From the NCBI RefSeq assembly GCF_036002945.1, contig NZ_CP108529.1:6567001-6631000 (forward strand): a stretch of DNA of 64,000 nucleotides. Direction: 5' to 3'. The notes under the pieces were generated by a model. That model ran no database searches. It saw nothing but the letters and a program-made list of their open reading frames with translations, and had not been told where the DNA came from. This DNA comes from Streptomyces sp. NBC_01224 (GTDB lineage: Bacteria > Actinomycetota > Actinomycetes > Streptomycetales > Streptomycetaceae). How positions within the stretch are numbered: the first letter of the stretch is position 1; each line of letters opens with the position of its first letter. The translations under genes and the position numbers were made by a program. Positions 42,086 to 50,594 of the stretch are shown here, piece by piece.

Positions 42086-42880
42086 ATGAGCGGTGTCATG
42101 AAGCGTATGGGGATGATCTTCCGCGCGAAGGCAAACAAGGCCCTTGACCGGGCCGAGGATCCGCGCGAGACCCTCGATTACTCGTACCAGAAGCAGCTGG
42201 AGCTGCTTCAGAAGGTGCGCCGCGGCGTCGCCGATGTGGCGACCTCGCGCAAGCGGCTGGAGCTGCAGCTGAATCAGCTGCAGGGCCAGTCGTCCAAGCT
42301 GGAGGACCAGGGCCGCAAGGCGCTCGCGCTCGGCCGCGAGGACCTGGCCCGCGAGGCGCTGTCCCGGCGCGCCGCACTCCAGCAGCAGGTCACCGACCTG
42401 GAGACGCAGCACACCACGCTGCAGGGCGAGGAGGAGAAGCTCACTCTCGCGGCCCAGCGGCTGCAGGCCAAGGTCGATGCCTTCCGTACCAAGAAGGAGA
42501 CCATCAAGGCCACCTACACCGCAGCCCAGGCGCAGACCCGGATCGGCGAGGCCTTCTCCGGGATCTCCGAGGAGATGGGCGATGTCGGCCTCGCGATCCA
42601 GCGTGCCGAGGACAAGACCCAGCAGCTGCAGGCCCGGGCCGGTGCGATCGACGAGCTGCTCGCCTCCGGCGCCCTGGACGACCCGACCGGGACGGCGAAG
42701 GACGACATCGCCGCCGAGCTGGACCGGATCTCCGGTGGTACGGATGTGGAGCTGGAGCTGCAGCGCATGAAGGCCGAGCTGGCCGGCGGCTCCACCCAGC
42801 AGCAGGCGATCGAGGGCGGCCCGCAGGATGCGGCGCAGCAGCAGTCGTCGCAGTCCCCGCACAGGTTCGACAAGAGTTGA
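42086..42880 (+). CDS. pspA: PspA/IM30-family phage-shock protein
   Basis: PspA proteins coat and stabilise stressed membranes as large helical assemblies. The 264-residue product is almost wholly alpha-helical. An amphipathic N-terminus (VMKRMGMIFRAKANKALDRAEDP) is followed by long coiled coils rich in Gln, Lys and Glu, and a Gln/Ser-rich tail. The PspA landmarks ANKALDRAEDPRETLDYSY and REDLAREAL are present. It is followed nine bases later by pspAA, a pairing seen across actinobacteria. The two-component system and RND pump downstream may belong to the same envelope-stress theme, but they have their own hairpin barrier. Confidence 0.95.
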   Translation: MSGVMKRMGMIFRAKANKALDRAEDPRETLDYSYQKQLELLQKVRRGVADVATSRKRLELQLNQLQGQSSKLEDQGRKALALGREDLAREALSRRAALQQQVTDLETQHTTLQGEEEKLTLAAQRLQAKVDAFRTKKETIKATYTAAQAQTRIGEAFSGISEEMGDVGLAIQRAEDKTQQLQARAGAIDELLASGALDDPTGTAKDDIAAELDRISGGTDVELELQRMKAELAGGSTQQQAIEGGPQDAAQQQSSQSPHRFDKS

Positions 42881-42889
42881 GGCGGCGTC

Positions 42890-43168
42890 ATGATCGTACG
42901 GATCATGGGGGAGGGCCAGGTCGCACTGGCCGACAGCCATCTCGCCGAGCTCAACAAGCTCGACGACGAACTGCTCGCCGAGATGGAGAGCGGCGACGGC
43001 CCCGGCTTCCGCTCCACTCTCCACGCACTCCTCGCCAGGGTGCGTGAGTTCGGCACGCCCTTGCCGGACGACTCCCTGGAGCCGTCCGAGCTGATCCTGC
43101 CGTCGTCCGACGCGACCCTTGAAGAGGTGCGCGCCATGCTCCGGGACGACGGTCTGATCCCCGGCTGA
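42890..43168 (+). CDS. PspA-associated protein PspAA
   Basis: The 92-residue product matches the PspAA family (MIVRIMGEGQVALADSHLAELNKLDDELLAEMESGD, seen in parts). This short soluble protein is encoded next to pspA in many bacteria. It probably modulates PspA assembly, though its action is not established. The nine-base spacing from pspA shows a two-gene operon. A 15-bp hairpin follows 32 bases after the stop. Confidence 0.92.
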   Translation: MIVRIMGEGQVALADSHLAELNKLDDELLAEMESGDGPGFRSTLHALLARVREFGTPLPDDSLEPSELILPSSDATLEEVRAMLRDDGLIPG

Positions 43169-43200
43169 CGCCGGTCGCTCTCCAGCACCCGCACAAGTCA

Positions 43201-43234
43201 GTGCCCCGTGTCCGGTCCGCCGGACACGGGGCAC
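43201..43234 (+). terminator. Terminator downstream of pspA-pspAA
   Basis: A perfect 15-bp stem (43201-43215 with 43220-43234) with a 4-base loop lies 32 bases after the pspAA stop codon. Confidence 0.85.
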
Positions 43235-43339
43235 GGCTGTGTCCGCCGCACGGCGCTGTGGCGGTTCGGCGCGCTCCGTGCCGGTTTCTCCGTACGACCC
43301 GGACCGATTCGCGCGCGACACGCCGTAACGTAGCTTGAC

Positions 43340-44599
43340 GTGACCACCCTCGGAACCGGGGTTCTGCGCATCCGGCACTGGCTGCGCGACCACCCTCTCG
43401 CGCTGGACACCGCGCTCGCCCTGGCCGTACTGGTGGCCATGATCATCGGGTCGTTCGTCCGCCCGGGCGCACCGAACGGTCCCACCTTCGGCACTCGCAG
43501 GCCCGAGGCGAGCGGTGTGGTCCTGATGGTGCTCGGTGCTGTGGCGCTCATCTGGCGGCGGCGCCATCCCATGGCGGTGCTCGCGGCCACCGCCGGGCTG
43601 ACGGTCGTCGAGCTGGTGAGGTCCGACCCGCCCGCGCCCGTGGTGATGAGCACCGTCATCGCGCTGTACACCGTCGCCGCCCGCACCGACCGGCCCACCA
43701 CCTGGCGGGTCGGTCTGCTGACCATGGCCTCGCTGACGGCCGCCGCGATGCTCTTCGGTGCGGCGCCCTGGTACAGCCAGGAGAACTTCGGCGTCTTCGC
43801 CTGGACCGGCATGGCCGGCGCCGTGGGGGACGCCGTACGCTCCAGGCGCGCCTTCGTCGACGCGATCAGGGAGCGCGCCGAGCGGGCCGAGCGCACCCGT
43901 GACGAGGAGGCCCGGCGCCGGGTCGCCGAGGAGCGGCTGCGGATCGCCCGCGATCTTCACGACGTCGTCGCCCACCACATCGCCCTGGTCAATGTCCAGG
44001 CCGGGGTGGCCGCCCATGTCATGGACAAGCGCCCCGACCAGGCCAAGGAGGCGCTGGCCCACGTCCGGGAGGCCAGCCGCTCCGCGCTCAACGAACTGCG
44101 GGCCACCGTCGGGCTGCTGCGTCAGTCCGGCGACCCGGAGGCGCCGACCGAACCGGCCCCGGGGCTCGCGGTCCTCGACGAACTGGTGGACACCGTCCGG
44201 CGGGCCGGGCTCCCGGTCGAGGTGGCCTGCACCGACCGGTGGCCCCCGCTCCCGGCGGCCGTCGACCTGGCCGCGTACCGGGTGATCCAGGAGGCACTGA
44301 CCAATGTGCGCAAACACGCGGGCCCCGGGGCGAAGGCCGAGGTGAGCGTCGTACGGGTCGGCGCCACGGCCGAGGTCACCGTGATCGACAACGGCTCGGG
44401 CGGAGGCGTCCGCAACGGGGACGGCGGTGGTCACGGCCTCCTCGGCATGCGCGAACGCGTCACCGCACTCGGCGGCTCCCTCACCGCGGGGCCCCGCTAC
44501 GGCGGCGGATTCCGGGTTCATGCGATCCTGCCCGTCAAGGCCCGCACGGCAGAGCCCAGGGAGCCGGGCGCGGTGGGCCGGACGGGGGAAAACACATGA
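43340..44599 (+). CDS. NarL-type sensor histidine kinase
   Basis: The 419-residue product has an N-terminal membrane part with four or five helices (about residues 20-170). A HisKA_3 domain follows, with the phospho-accepting histidine in RIARDLHDVVAHH near residue 215. The HATPase domain lies at the C-terminus (YRVIQEALTNVRKHAG, IDNGSGGGVRNGDGGGHGLLGMRERV, seen in parts). No extracellular sensor domain is evident, so the signal may be sensed in the membrane. GTG 43340 has no visible Shine-Dalgarno site. Its stop overlaps the response-regulator start (ATGA). Confidence 0.93.
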   Translation: MTTLGTGVLRIRHWLRDHPLALDTALALAVLVAMIIGSFVRPGAPNGPTFGTRRPEASGVVLMVLGAVALIWRRRHPMAVLAATAGLTVVELVRSDPPAPVVMSTVIALYTVAARTDRPTTWRVGLLTMASLTAAAMLFGAAPWYSQENFGVFAWTGMAGAVGDAVRSRRAFVDAIRERAERAERTRDEEARRRVAEERLRIARDLHDVVAHHIALVNVQAGVAAHVMDKRPDQAKEALAHVREASRSALNELRATVGLLRQSGDPEAPTEPAPGLAVLDELVDTVRRAGLPVEVACTDRWPPLPAAVDLAAYRVIQEALTNVRKHAGPGAKAEVSVVRVGATAEVTVIDNGSGGGVRNGDGGGHGLLGMRERVTALGGSLTAGPRYGGGFRVHAILPVKARTAEPREPGAVGRTGENT

Positions 44600-45291
44600 C
44601 ACCGCCCATCAAGGTGCTGCTCGTCGACGACCAGGCGCTGCTGCGCAGCGCGTTCCGGGTGCTGGTCGACTCGGAGGCCGACATGAAGGTCGTCGGCGAG
44701 GCGGCGGACGGCGCACAGGCCGTGGAACTGGCCCGCTCGACGCGCGCCGACGTGGTGCTGATGGACATCCGGATGCCCGGTACGGACGGACTCGCAGCGA
44801 CCCGGATGATCAGCGCCGATCCGGAACTGGCGGACGTACGGGTCGTCATGCTCACCACCTTCGAGGTGGACGAGTACGTGGTGCAGTCGCTGCGGGCCGG
44901 GGCGTCCGGCTTCCTCGGCAAAGGGGCGGAACCGGAGGAACTGCTCAATGCCATCCGTATCGCCGCGGGTGGTGAGGCGCTGCTCTCGCCGGCCGCGACC
45001 AAGGGCCTGATCGCCACCTTCCTTGCGCAGGGCGGCAGTTCGTGCGGTGACGGGCAGAGCGCCGCGGAGTACTCCGAGCGGCTGGCCGCGCTCACCGGCC
45101 GCGAACGCGAGGTGCTGGTCCTGGTCGCGGGCGGGCACTCCAACGACGAGATCGCCGAGCGGCTCGTCGTCAGCCCGCTCACCGTCAAGACCCATGTGAA
45201 CAGGGCGATGGCGAAGCTGGGCGCCCGGGACCGGGCTCAGTTGGTGGTAATTGCGTATGAATCGGGCCTGGTGCGCCCCAGGACGGAGTGA
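44596..45291 (+). CDS. NarL/LuxR-type response regulator
   Basis: The 231-residue product starts at ATG 44596, with GGGGGAA upstream, overlapping the kinase stop by four bases. The receiver domain has LLVDDQALLRSAF, the phosphorylated aspartate in VVLMDIRMPGTDG, the Thr of MLTTFE, and a lysine in GFLGKGAEPEE. The C-terminal LuxR helix-turn-helix (LTGREREVLVLVAGGHSNDE, VSPLTVKTHVNRAMAKLGAR) binds DNA. Together with the kinase it forms a complete two-component system. The RND transporter 164 bases downstream is the likeliest target, but this is inferred. Confidence 0.95.
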   Translation: MTPPIKVLLVDDQALLRSAFRVLVDSEADMKVVGEAADGAQAVELARSTRADVVLMDIRMPGTDGLAATRMISADPELADVRVVMLTTFEVDEYVVQSLRAGASGFLGKGAEPEELLNAIRIAAGGEALLSPAATKGLIATFLAQGGSSCGDGQSAAEYSERLAALTGREREVLVLVAGGHSNDEIAERLVVSPLTVKTHVNRAMAKLGARDRAQLVVIAYESGLVRPRTE

Positions 45292-45455
45292 CGGGTGGAG
45301 ATTCGGCGTACTCCACCTGCGGTATGCGCGGCATAAGAAAGCGACCTGGGGCCGACGCTTTCGGTCTTGCGGATGGGCGATCGTATAGCTGGGCCGGGTC
45401 TGTCCCCCAGTCACCCGCCCATCTGCCGCGTAAGCCACAGAAGAGAGACCCACCC

Positions 45456-48400
45456 ATGTCCTGGCTGTCCAGATTCAGCCTCGCGCAACGGGCCCTGATC
45501 GGGCTGATCTCGATCGTCGCCCTCGTATTCGGGGCGATCGCGATCCCGCAGCTCAAGCAGCAGCTGCTGCCCACCATCGAACTCCCGATGGTGTCGGTGC
45601 TCGCCCCCTATCAGGGTGCGTCCCCCGATGTGGTCGAGAAGCAGGTCGTCGAACCCCTCGAGAATTCCATCAAGGCCGTCGACGGCGTCACCGGCACCAC
45701 CTCGACCGCCAGCGAGGGCAACGCCGTCATCATGGCGACCTTCGACTTCGGCAGCGAGGGCACCAAGCAGCTCGTCGCCGACATCCAGCAGGCGGTGAAC
45801 CGCGCCCGCGCCCAGCTTCCCGACAGCGTGGACCCGCAGGTCGTCGCCGGCTCGACGGACGACATGCCGACCGTCGTCCTCGCCGTCACCTCCGACAAGG
45901 ACCAGCAGGCGCTCGCCGACCAGCTGGACCGCACCGTCGTCCCCGCGCTGGAGGACATCGACGGCGTCGGCCAGGTCTCCGTCGACGGCGTGCAGGACCT
46001 CCAGGTCTCCATCACGCCCGACGACAAGAAGCTCGCGGCGGCCGGCCTGAACACCACGACGCTCTCCCAGGCGCTCCAGGCGGGCGGCGCGACCGTTCCC
46101 GCCGGTGCCTTCTCGGAGTCGGGCAAGAGCCGTACCGTCCAGGTCGGCGGTGCCTTCACCTCCTTGAAGCAGATCGAGGACCTGCGCGTCACCGGCCAGG
46201 ACCCGGCGACGGGCAAGCCCGGCAAGCCGGTCCGCGTCGGTGACATCGCCACGGTGAAGCAGGAGCCGTCCACCGCGGTCTCCATCACCCGTACCAACGG
46301 CAAGCCGAGCCTCGCCGTGATGGCGACGATGGACAAGGACGGCAGCGCCGTCGCCATCTCGGACGCGGTCAAGGACAAGCTCCCCGACCTCCGCAAGGAC
46401 CTCGGCGCCGGTGCCGAACTGACCGTCGTCTCCGACCAGGGCCCCGCCGTCTCCAAGGCGATCTCCGGTCTGACCACCGAGGGCGCGCTCGGTCTGCTCT
46501 TCGCCGTCATCGTGATCCTGGTCTTCCTCGCGTCGCTGCGCTCGACCCTGGTCACCGCGGTCTCCATCCCGCTCTCCGTGGTCCTCGCGCTGATCGTGCT
46601 CTGGACCCGCGACCTGTCGCTCAACATGCTTACGCTCGGCGCGCTGACCATCGCGATCGGCCGTGTCGTCGACGACTCGATCGTGGTCCTGGAGAACATC
46701 AAGCGTCACCTCGGCTACGGCGAGGAGCGCCAGTCCGCGATCATCACCGCGGTCAAGGAAGTGGCCGGTGCGGTCACCTCCTCGACCCTCACCACGGTCG
46801 CCGTCTTCCTGCCGATCGGTCTCGTCGGCGGCATGGTCGGCGAGCTCTTCGGCTCGTTCTCGCTGACCGTCACCGCGGCCCTGCTGGCCTCCCTGCTGGT
46901 CTCGCTGACCGTCGTCCCCGTCCTCTCGTTCTGGTTCCTGCGCGCCCCCAAGGGCAGCACCGAGAACCCGGACGAGGCCCGTCGCAAGGCCGAGGAGAAG
47001 GAAGCCCGCAGCCGGCTCCAGCGGCTGTACGTCCCGGTGCTGCGCTTCGCGACCCGGCGCCGTATCACCAGCATCGTCATCGCCATCGTGGTGCTGTTCG
47101 GCACCTTCGGCATGGCCCCGCTGCTGAAGACCAACTTCTTCGACCAGGGCGAGCAGGAAATCCTCTCCGTCAAGCAGGAGCTGACCCCCGGCACCAGCCT
47201 GGCGGCCGCCGACGAGGCGGCCAAGAAGGTCGAGAAGGTCCTCGCCGGCGACAAGGGCGTCAAGGACTACCAGGTCACCGTCGGCTCCTCCGGCTTCATG
47301 GCGGCCTTCGGCGGCGGTACGGGATCCAACCAGGCCTCGTACCAGATCACCCTGAAGGACGCGGGCGACTCCGAGGCCGTGCAGAAGCGCCTCGACACGG
47401 AGCTCGGCAAGCTCGACGGCATCGGTGACACCACCATCTCCGCGGGCGGCAGCTTCGGCAGCCAGGACCTCAGCGTCGTGGTCAAGGCCGCCGACGCGGA
47501 CGTCCTGAAGAAGGCGTCCGAAGAGGTACGGGCCGAGGTGGCCAAGCTGAAGGACGTCACCGACGTCCAGAGCGACCTGGCGCAGAGCGTCCCGCGGATC
47601 TCGGTCAAGGCCAACGCCAAGGCCGCCGACGCCGGTTTCAACCAGACCACGCTCGGCGCGGCCGTCGCCGGAGCGGTGCGCGGCACCCCGTCCGGCAAGG
47701 CGATCATGGACGACACCGAGCGTGATGTCGTCATCAAGTCCGCCCACCCGGCCACCACGATGGCCGAGCTGAAGAACCTCTCCCTCGGCCCGGTCGAGCT
47801 CGGTCAGATCGCCGATGTCGAGCTGGTCCCCGGACCGGTCTCGATGACGAGGATCGACGGCCAGCGCGCCGCGACCATCACCGCCAAGCCCACCGGTGAC
47901 AACACCGGCGCGGTCAGCGCCTCCCTCCAGACGAAGATCAACGCGCTGAAGCTCCCGGACGGCGCCACCGCCACCATCGGCGGTGTCTCCGAGGACCAGA
48001 ACGACGCGTTCCTGAACCTCGGCCTGGCCATGCTGGCCGCGATCGCGATCGTCTTCATGCTGCTCGTGGCGACCTTCCGGTCCCTGATCCAGCCGCTGAT
48101 CCTGCTGGTCTCCATCCCGTTCGCGGCAACCGGCGCGATCGGCCTGCTCGTGGTCACCGGCACCCCGATGGGCGTACCGGCGATGATCGGCATGCTGATG
48201 CTGATCGGCATCGTGGTCACCAACGCGATCGTGCTGATCGACCTGATCAACCAGTACCGGACGCAGGGCATGGGCGTCGTCGAAGCGGTCATCGAGGGCG
48301 GCCGCCACCGGCTCCGTCCGATCCTGATGACCGCCCTGGCGACGATCTTCGCCCTGCTGCCCATGGCGCTCGGCGTCACCGGCGAGGGCGGCTTCATCTC

Positions 48401-48611
48401 GCAGCCGCTCGCCGTCGTGGTGATCGGCGGCCTGGTCACCTCGACCCTGCTGACGCTGCTCCTGGTGCCGACGCTCTACGCGATGGTGGAACTCCGCAAG
48501 GAGCGCCGCGCGAAGAAGAAGGCGATCAAGCGGGCGAAGAAGGCGGGCCTGTCCGCCCCGGCCCAGCCGGAGGAGACCACCTCCGAGGAGCCGGAGCCCG
48601 CGAAGGCGTAA
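45456..48611 (+). CDS. RND-family efflux transporter (AcrB/SwrC-like)
   Basis: RND pumps export lipids, drugs or surfactants using the proton gradient. The 1051-residue product starts at ATG 45456 (MSWLSRFSLAQRAL) and has the duplicated RND layout of twelve membrane helices and two large external loops. The TM4 proton-relay aspartates are present (GRVVDDSIVVLENIKRHL). The TM10 position that is lysine in AcrB is Thr here (GIVVTNAIVLIDLINQY). No membrane-fusion or outer-membrane partner is encoded nearby, as expected without an outer membrane. Bacillus SwrC, a surfactin exporter, is a comparable solo RND. The C-terminal tail is Lys/Pro/Glu-rich. A two-component system lies directly upstream. 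Confidence 0.94.
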   Translation: MSWLSRFSLAQRALIGLISIVALVFGAIAIPQLKQQLLPTIELPMVSVLAPYQGASPDVVEKQVVEPLENSIKAVDGVTGTTSTASEGNAVIMATFDFGSEGTKQLVADIQQAVNRARAQLPDSVDPQVVAGSTDDMPTVVLAVTSDKDQQALADQLDRTVVPALEDIDGVGQVSVDGVQDLQVSITPDDKKLAAAGLNTTTLSQALQAGGATVPAGAFSESGKSRTVQVGGAFTSLKQIEDLRVTGQDPATGKPGKPVRVGDIATVKQEPSTAVSITRTNGKPSLAVMATMDKDGSAVAISDAVKDKLPDLRKDLGAGAELTVVSDQGPAVSKAISGLTTEGALGLLFAVIVILVFLASLRSTLVTAVSIPLSVVLALIVLWTRDLSLNMLTLGALTIAIGRVVDDSIVVLENIKRHLGYGEERQSAIITAVKEVAGAVTSSTLTTVAVFLPIGLVGGMVGELFGSFSLTVTAALLASLLVSLTVVPVLSFWFLRAPKGSTENPDEARRKAEEKEARSRLQRLYVPVLRFATRRRITSIVIAIVVLFGTFGMAPLLKTNFFDQGEQEILSVKQELTPGTSLAAADEAAKKVEKVLAGDKGVKDYQVTVGSSGFMAAFGGGTGSNQASYQITLKDAGDSEAVQKRLDTELGKLDGIGDTTISAGGSFGSQDLSVVVKAADADVLKKASEEVRAEVAKLKDVTDVQSDLAQSVPRISVKANAKAADAGFNQTTLGAAVAGAVRGTPSGKAIMDDTERDVVIKSAHPATTMAELKNLSLGPVELGQIADVELVPGPVSMTRIDGQRAATITAKPTGDNTGAVSASLQTKINALKLPDGATATIGGVSEDQNDAFLNLGLAMLAAIAIVFMLLVATFRSLIQPLILLVSIPFAATGAIGLLVVTGTPMGVPAMIGMLMLIGIVVTNAIVLIDLINQYRTQGMGVVEAVIEGGRHRLRPILMTALATIFALLPMALGVTGEGGFISQPLAVVVIGGLVTSTLLTLLLVPTLYAMVELRKERRAKKKAIKRAKKAGLSAPAQPEETTSEEPEPAKA

Positions 48612-48622
48612 GACACAGGGCA

Positions 48623-48666
48623 CGCGAAGGCCCCGGCACCGTTTCGACGGTGCCGGGGCCTTCGCG
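48623..48666. terminator. Bidirectional terminator between the RND gene and nadA
   Basis: A perfect 19-bp stem (48623-48641 with 48648-48666) with a TTTCGA loop follows the RND stop by 11 bases and nadA by 52. The genes are convergent. Confidence 0.9.
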
Positions 48667-48718
48667 CGTCGCCCGCACGTCCGCCGCAGGCGCGCCACTC
48701 CCTACGGCAGCGCACCTC

Positions 48719-49918
48719 CTACGGCAGGGCCAGCATCCGCTCCAGCGCCAGCTTCGCGTACTTCTCCGTCTCGGGGTCGACCTCGATCCGGTTGACCAGG
48801 TTCCCCTCGGCCAGCGACTCCAGCGCCCACACCAGGTGCGGCAGGTCGATCCGGTTCATCGTCGAGCAGAAGCACACCGTCTTGTCGAGGAAGACGATCT
48901 CCTTGTCCTCGGCCGCGAACCGGTTCGCCAGGCGCCGCACCAGGTTCAGCTCGGTGCCGATCGCCCACTTCGAGCCGGCCGGCGCCGCCTCCAGGGCCTT
49001 GATGATGTACTCCGTCGAGCCGACGTAGTCCGCCGCCGCCACGACCTCGTGCCTGCACTCCGGGTGCACCAGCACATTGACGCCCGGAATCCGCTCGCGC
49101 ACATCGTTGACGGACTCGACGGAGAAGCGCCCGTGCACCGAGCAGTGCCCGCGCCACAGGATCATCTTGGCGTTGCGCAGCTCCTCGGCGGTCAGGCCGC
49201 CGTTCGGCTTGTGCGGGTTGTAGAGGACGCAGTCCTCCAGCGACATCCCCATGTCCCGGACCGCGGTGTTCCGCCCCAGGTGCTGGTCGGGCAGGAAGAG
49301 CACCTTGACTGCCGAGGGCTCACCCTGCTCGAAGGCCCACTCCAGCGCCCGCTTCGCATTGGACGAGGTGCAGATCGTGCCGCCGTGCCTGCCGGTGAAG
49401 GCCTTGATGTCGGCGGAGGAGTTCATGTACGAGACGGGTACGACCTGCTCGGCGACCCCGGCCTCGGTCAGTACGTCCCAGCACTCGGCGACCTGCTCGG
49501 CGGTGGCCATGTCGGCCATGGAGCAGCCCGCGGCCAGGTCCGGCAGCACGACCTTCTGGTCGTCGGTGGTCAGGATGTCCGCCGACTCGGCCATGAAGTG
49601 CACACCGCAGAAGACGATGTACTCGGCCTCCGGGCGCGCAGCCGCGTCCCGGGCGAGCTTGAACGAGTCGCCGGTGACGTCCGCGAACTGGATGACCTCG
49701 TCGCGCTGGTAGTGGTGGCCGAGGACGAACACCTTGTCCCCGAGCTTCTCCTTGGCCGCGCGGGCACGCTCCACCAGGTCCGGGTCGGACGGGGATGGCA
49801 GGTCGCCGGGGCACTCGACGCCGCGCTCGCTCTTCGGGTCGGCCTCACGGCCGAGCAGGAGCAGGGCGAGGGGCGTCGGCTGGACGTCGAGATCCTGGAC
49901 GGGGTGGGCCGTGGTCAC
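48719..49918 (-). CDS. nadA: Quinolinate synthase
   Basis: NadA condenses iminoaspartate with dihydroxyacetone phosphate to make quinolinate for NAD synthesis. It needs a [4Fe-4S] cluster. The 399-residue product starts at GTG 49918 (VTTAHPVQDLDV); AAAGGG lies eight bases before it. Another GTG at 49927 overlaps that site. Cluster cysteines are in FCGVHFMAES, GHCSVHGRF and KTVCFCSTMNR. HHYQRDEVIQFADVTGDS and PDQHLGRNTA are also typical. No nadB or nadC is adjacent. The divergent neighbour erpA encodes an Fe-S carrier, a sensible pairing. Confidence 0.97.
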   Translation of the reverse strand: MTTAHPVQDLDVQPTPLALLLLGREADPKSERGVECPGDLPSPSDPDLVERARAAKEKLGDKVFVLGHHYQRDEVIQFADVTGDSFKLARDAAARPEAEYIVFCGVHFMAESADILTTDDQKVVLPDLAAGCSMADMATAEQVAECWDVLTEAGVAEQVVPVSYMNSSADIKAFTGRHGGTICTSSNAKRALEWAFEQGEPSAVKVLFLPDQHLGRNTAVRDMGMSLEDCVLYNPHKPNGGLTAEELRNAKMILWRGHCSVHGRFSVESVNDVRERIPGVNVLVHPECRHEVVAAADYVGSTEYIIKALEAAPAGSKWAIGTELNLVRRLANRFAAEDKEIVFLDKTVCFCSTMNRIDLPHLVWALESLAEGNLVNRIEVDPETEKYAKLALERMLALP

Positions 49919-49953
49919 GTCACGCACCCTTTCTTCTCTGCAGAAAGCCTTTT

Positions 49954-50035
49954 CGTCTAATTGACGTTATCTATCATATCCGGTTCACGTCACTTTGACG
50001 ACGGCCATAGTGTCGATGTGACGCATCCCCCCCCC
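49954..50035. promoter_or_regulatory. nadA-erpA divergent promoter region with two short inverted repeats and a C9 tract
   Basis: CGTC-n5-GACG (49954-49966) and CGTCA-CTT-TGACG (49988-50000) are inverted repeats 34 bases apart, centre to centre. On the minus strand TATGAT (about 49979-49974) suits a nadA -10 element. A run of nine C residues lies at 50027-50035. The A+T-rich character is clear against the window. Confidence 0.4.
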
Positions 50036-50152
50036 GCGGGGCCGGTGTGCGAGCATGAATGGAACAGGCAAGCGCTCGGCCCGGAATGAATCCGCGGTCC
50101 CGACGGTTGCAACGTCGGCAAGCAGTCTCCGTACAACCCGGGAGAGAAGCAG

Positions 50153-50509
50153 ATGTCCGTATCGGACGAGACCACCACCGTGAGCGACGGCATCCTCCTG
50201 TCCGACGCCGCCGCAGCCAAGGTCAAGGGCCTGCTGGAGCAGGAAGGCCGTGACGACCTGGCGCTGCGCGTCGCCGTTCAGCCCGGCGGCTGCTCGGGCC
50301 TGCGCTACCAGCTCTTCTTCGACGAGCGTTCGCTCGACGGCGATGTCGTGAAGGACTTCGACGGCGTCAAGGTCGTCACCGACCGGATGAGTGCTCCGTA
50401 CCTGGGTGGCGCTTCCATCGACTTCGTCGACACCATCGAGAAGCAGGGCTTCACGATCGACAACCCGAACGCCACGGGCTCCTGCGCCTGCGGCGACTCC
50501 TTCAGCTAG
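50153..50509 (+). CDS. erpA: Iron-sulfur cluster insertion protein, HesB/IscA/ErpA type
   Basis: A-type carriers deliver iron-sulfur clusters to target enzymes. The 118-residue product has the A-type fold with the three cluster cysteines: one in QPGGCSGLRYQL near residue 47 and two in GSCACGDSFS at the C-terminus. Residues 1-12 are a short extra N-terminus. GGAGAG lies five or more bases before ATG 50153. It is divergent from nadA, whose product needs such a cluster, and it is followed by a strong hairpin. Annotation as ErpA rather than IscA rests on the lack of an isc operon. Confidence 0.94.
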   Translation: MSVSDETTTVSDGILLSDAAAAKVKGLLEQEGRDDLALRVAVQPGGCSGLRYQLFFDERSLDGDVVKDFDGVKVVTDRMSAPYLGGASIDFVDTIEKQGFTIDNPNATGSCACGDSFS

Positions 50510-50538
50510 GCCCTGAAGGCAGCGGCAGAACAGCAAAA

Positions 50539-50571
50539 CGGCGGCGGCCCCGGATTCCGGGGCCGCCGCCG
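50539..50571. terminator. Bidirectional terminator between erpA and the exported protein
   Basis: A perfect 15-bp stem (50539-50553 with 50557-50571) with an ATT loop lies 29 bases after the erpA stop and 23 from the convergent gene's stop. Confidence 0.85.
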
Positions 50572-50594
50572 TTGTCGTACGCAGGTGCTCAGCG

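Noticed and set aside
41933..44602. An 889-codon frame opposite pspA, pspAA and the histidine kinase
   Set aside because: All three plus-strand genes have clear family motifs; the antisense product has none.
45411..48698. A 1095-codon open frame opposite the RND gene
   Set aside because: The product is Asp/Arg/Gly/His-rich low complexity, typical of antisense frames of strongly biased genes. The RND gene has intact motifs.
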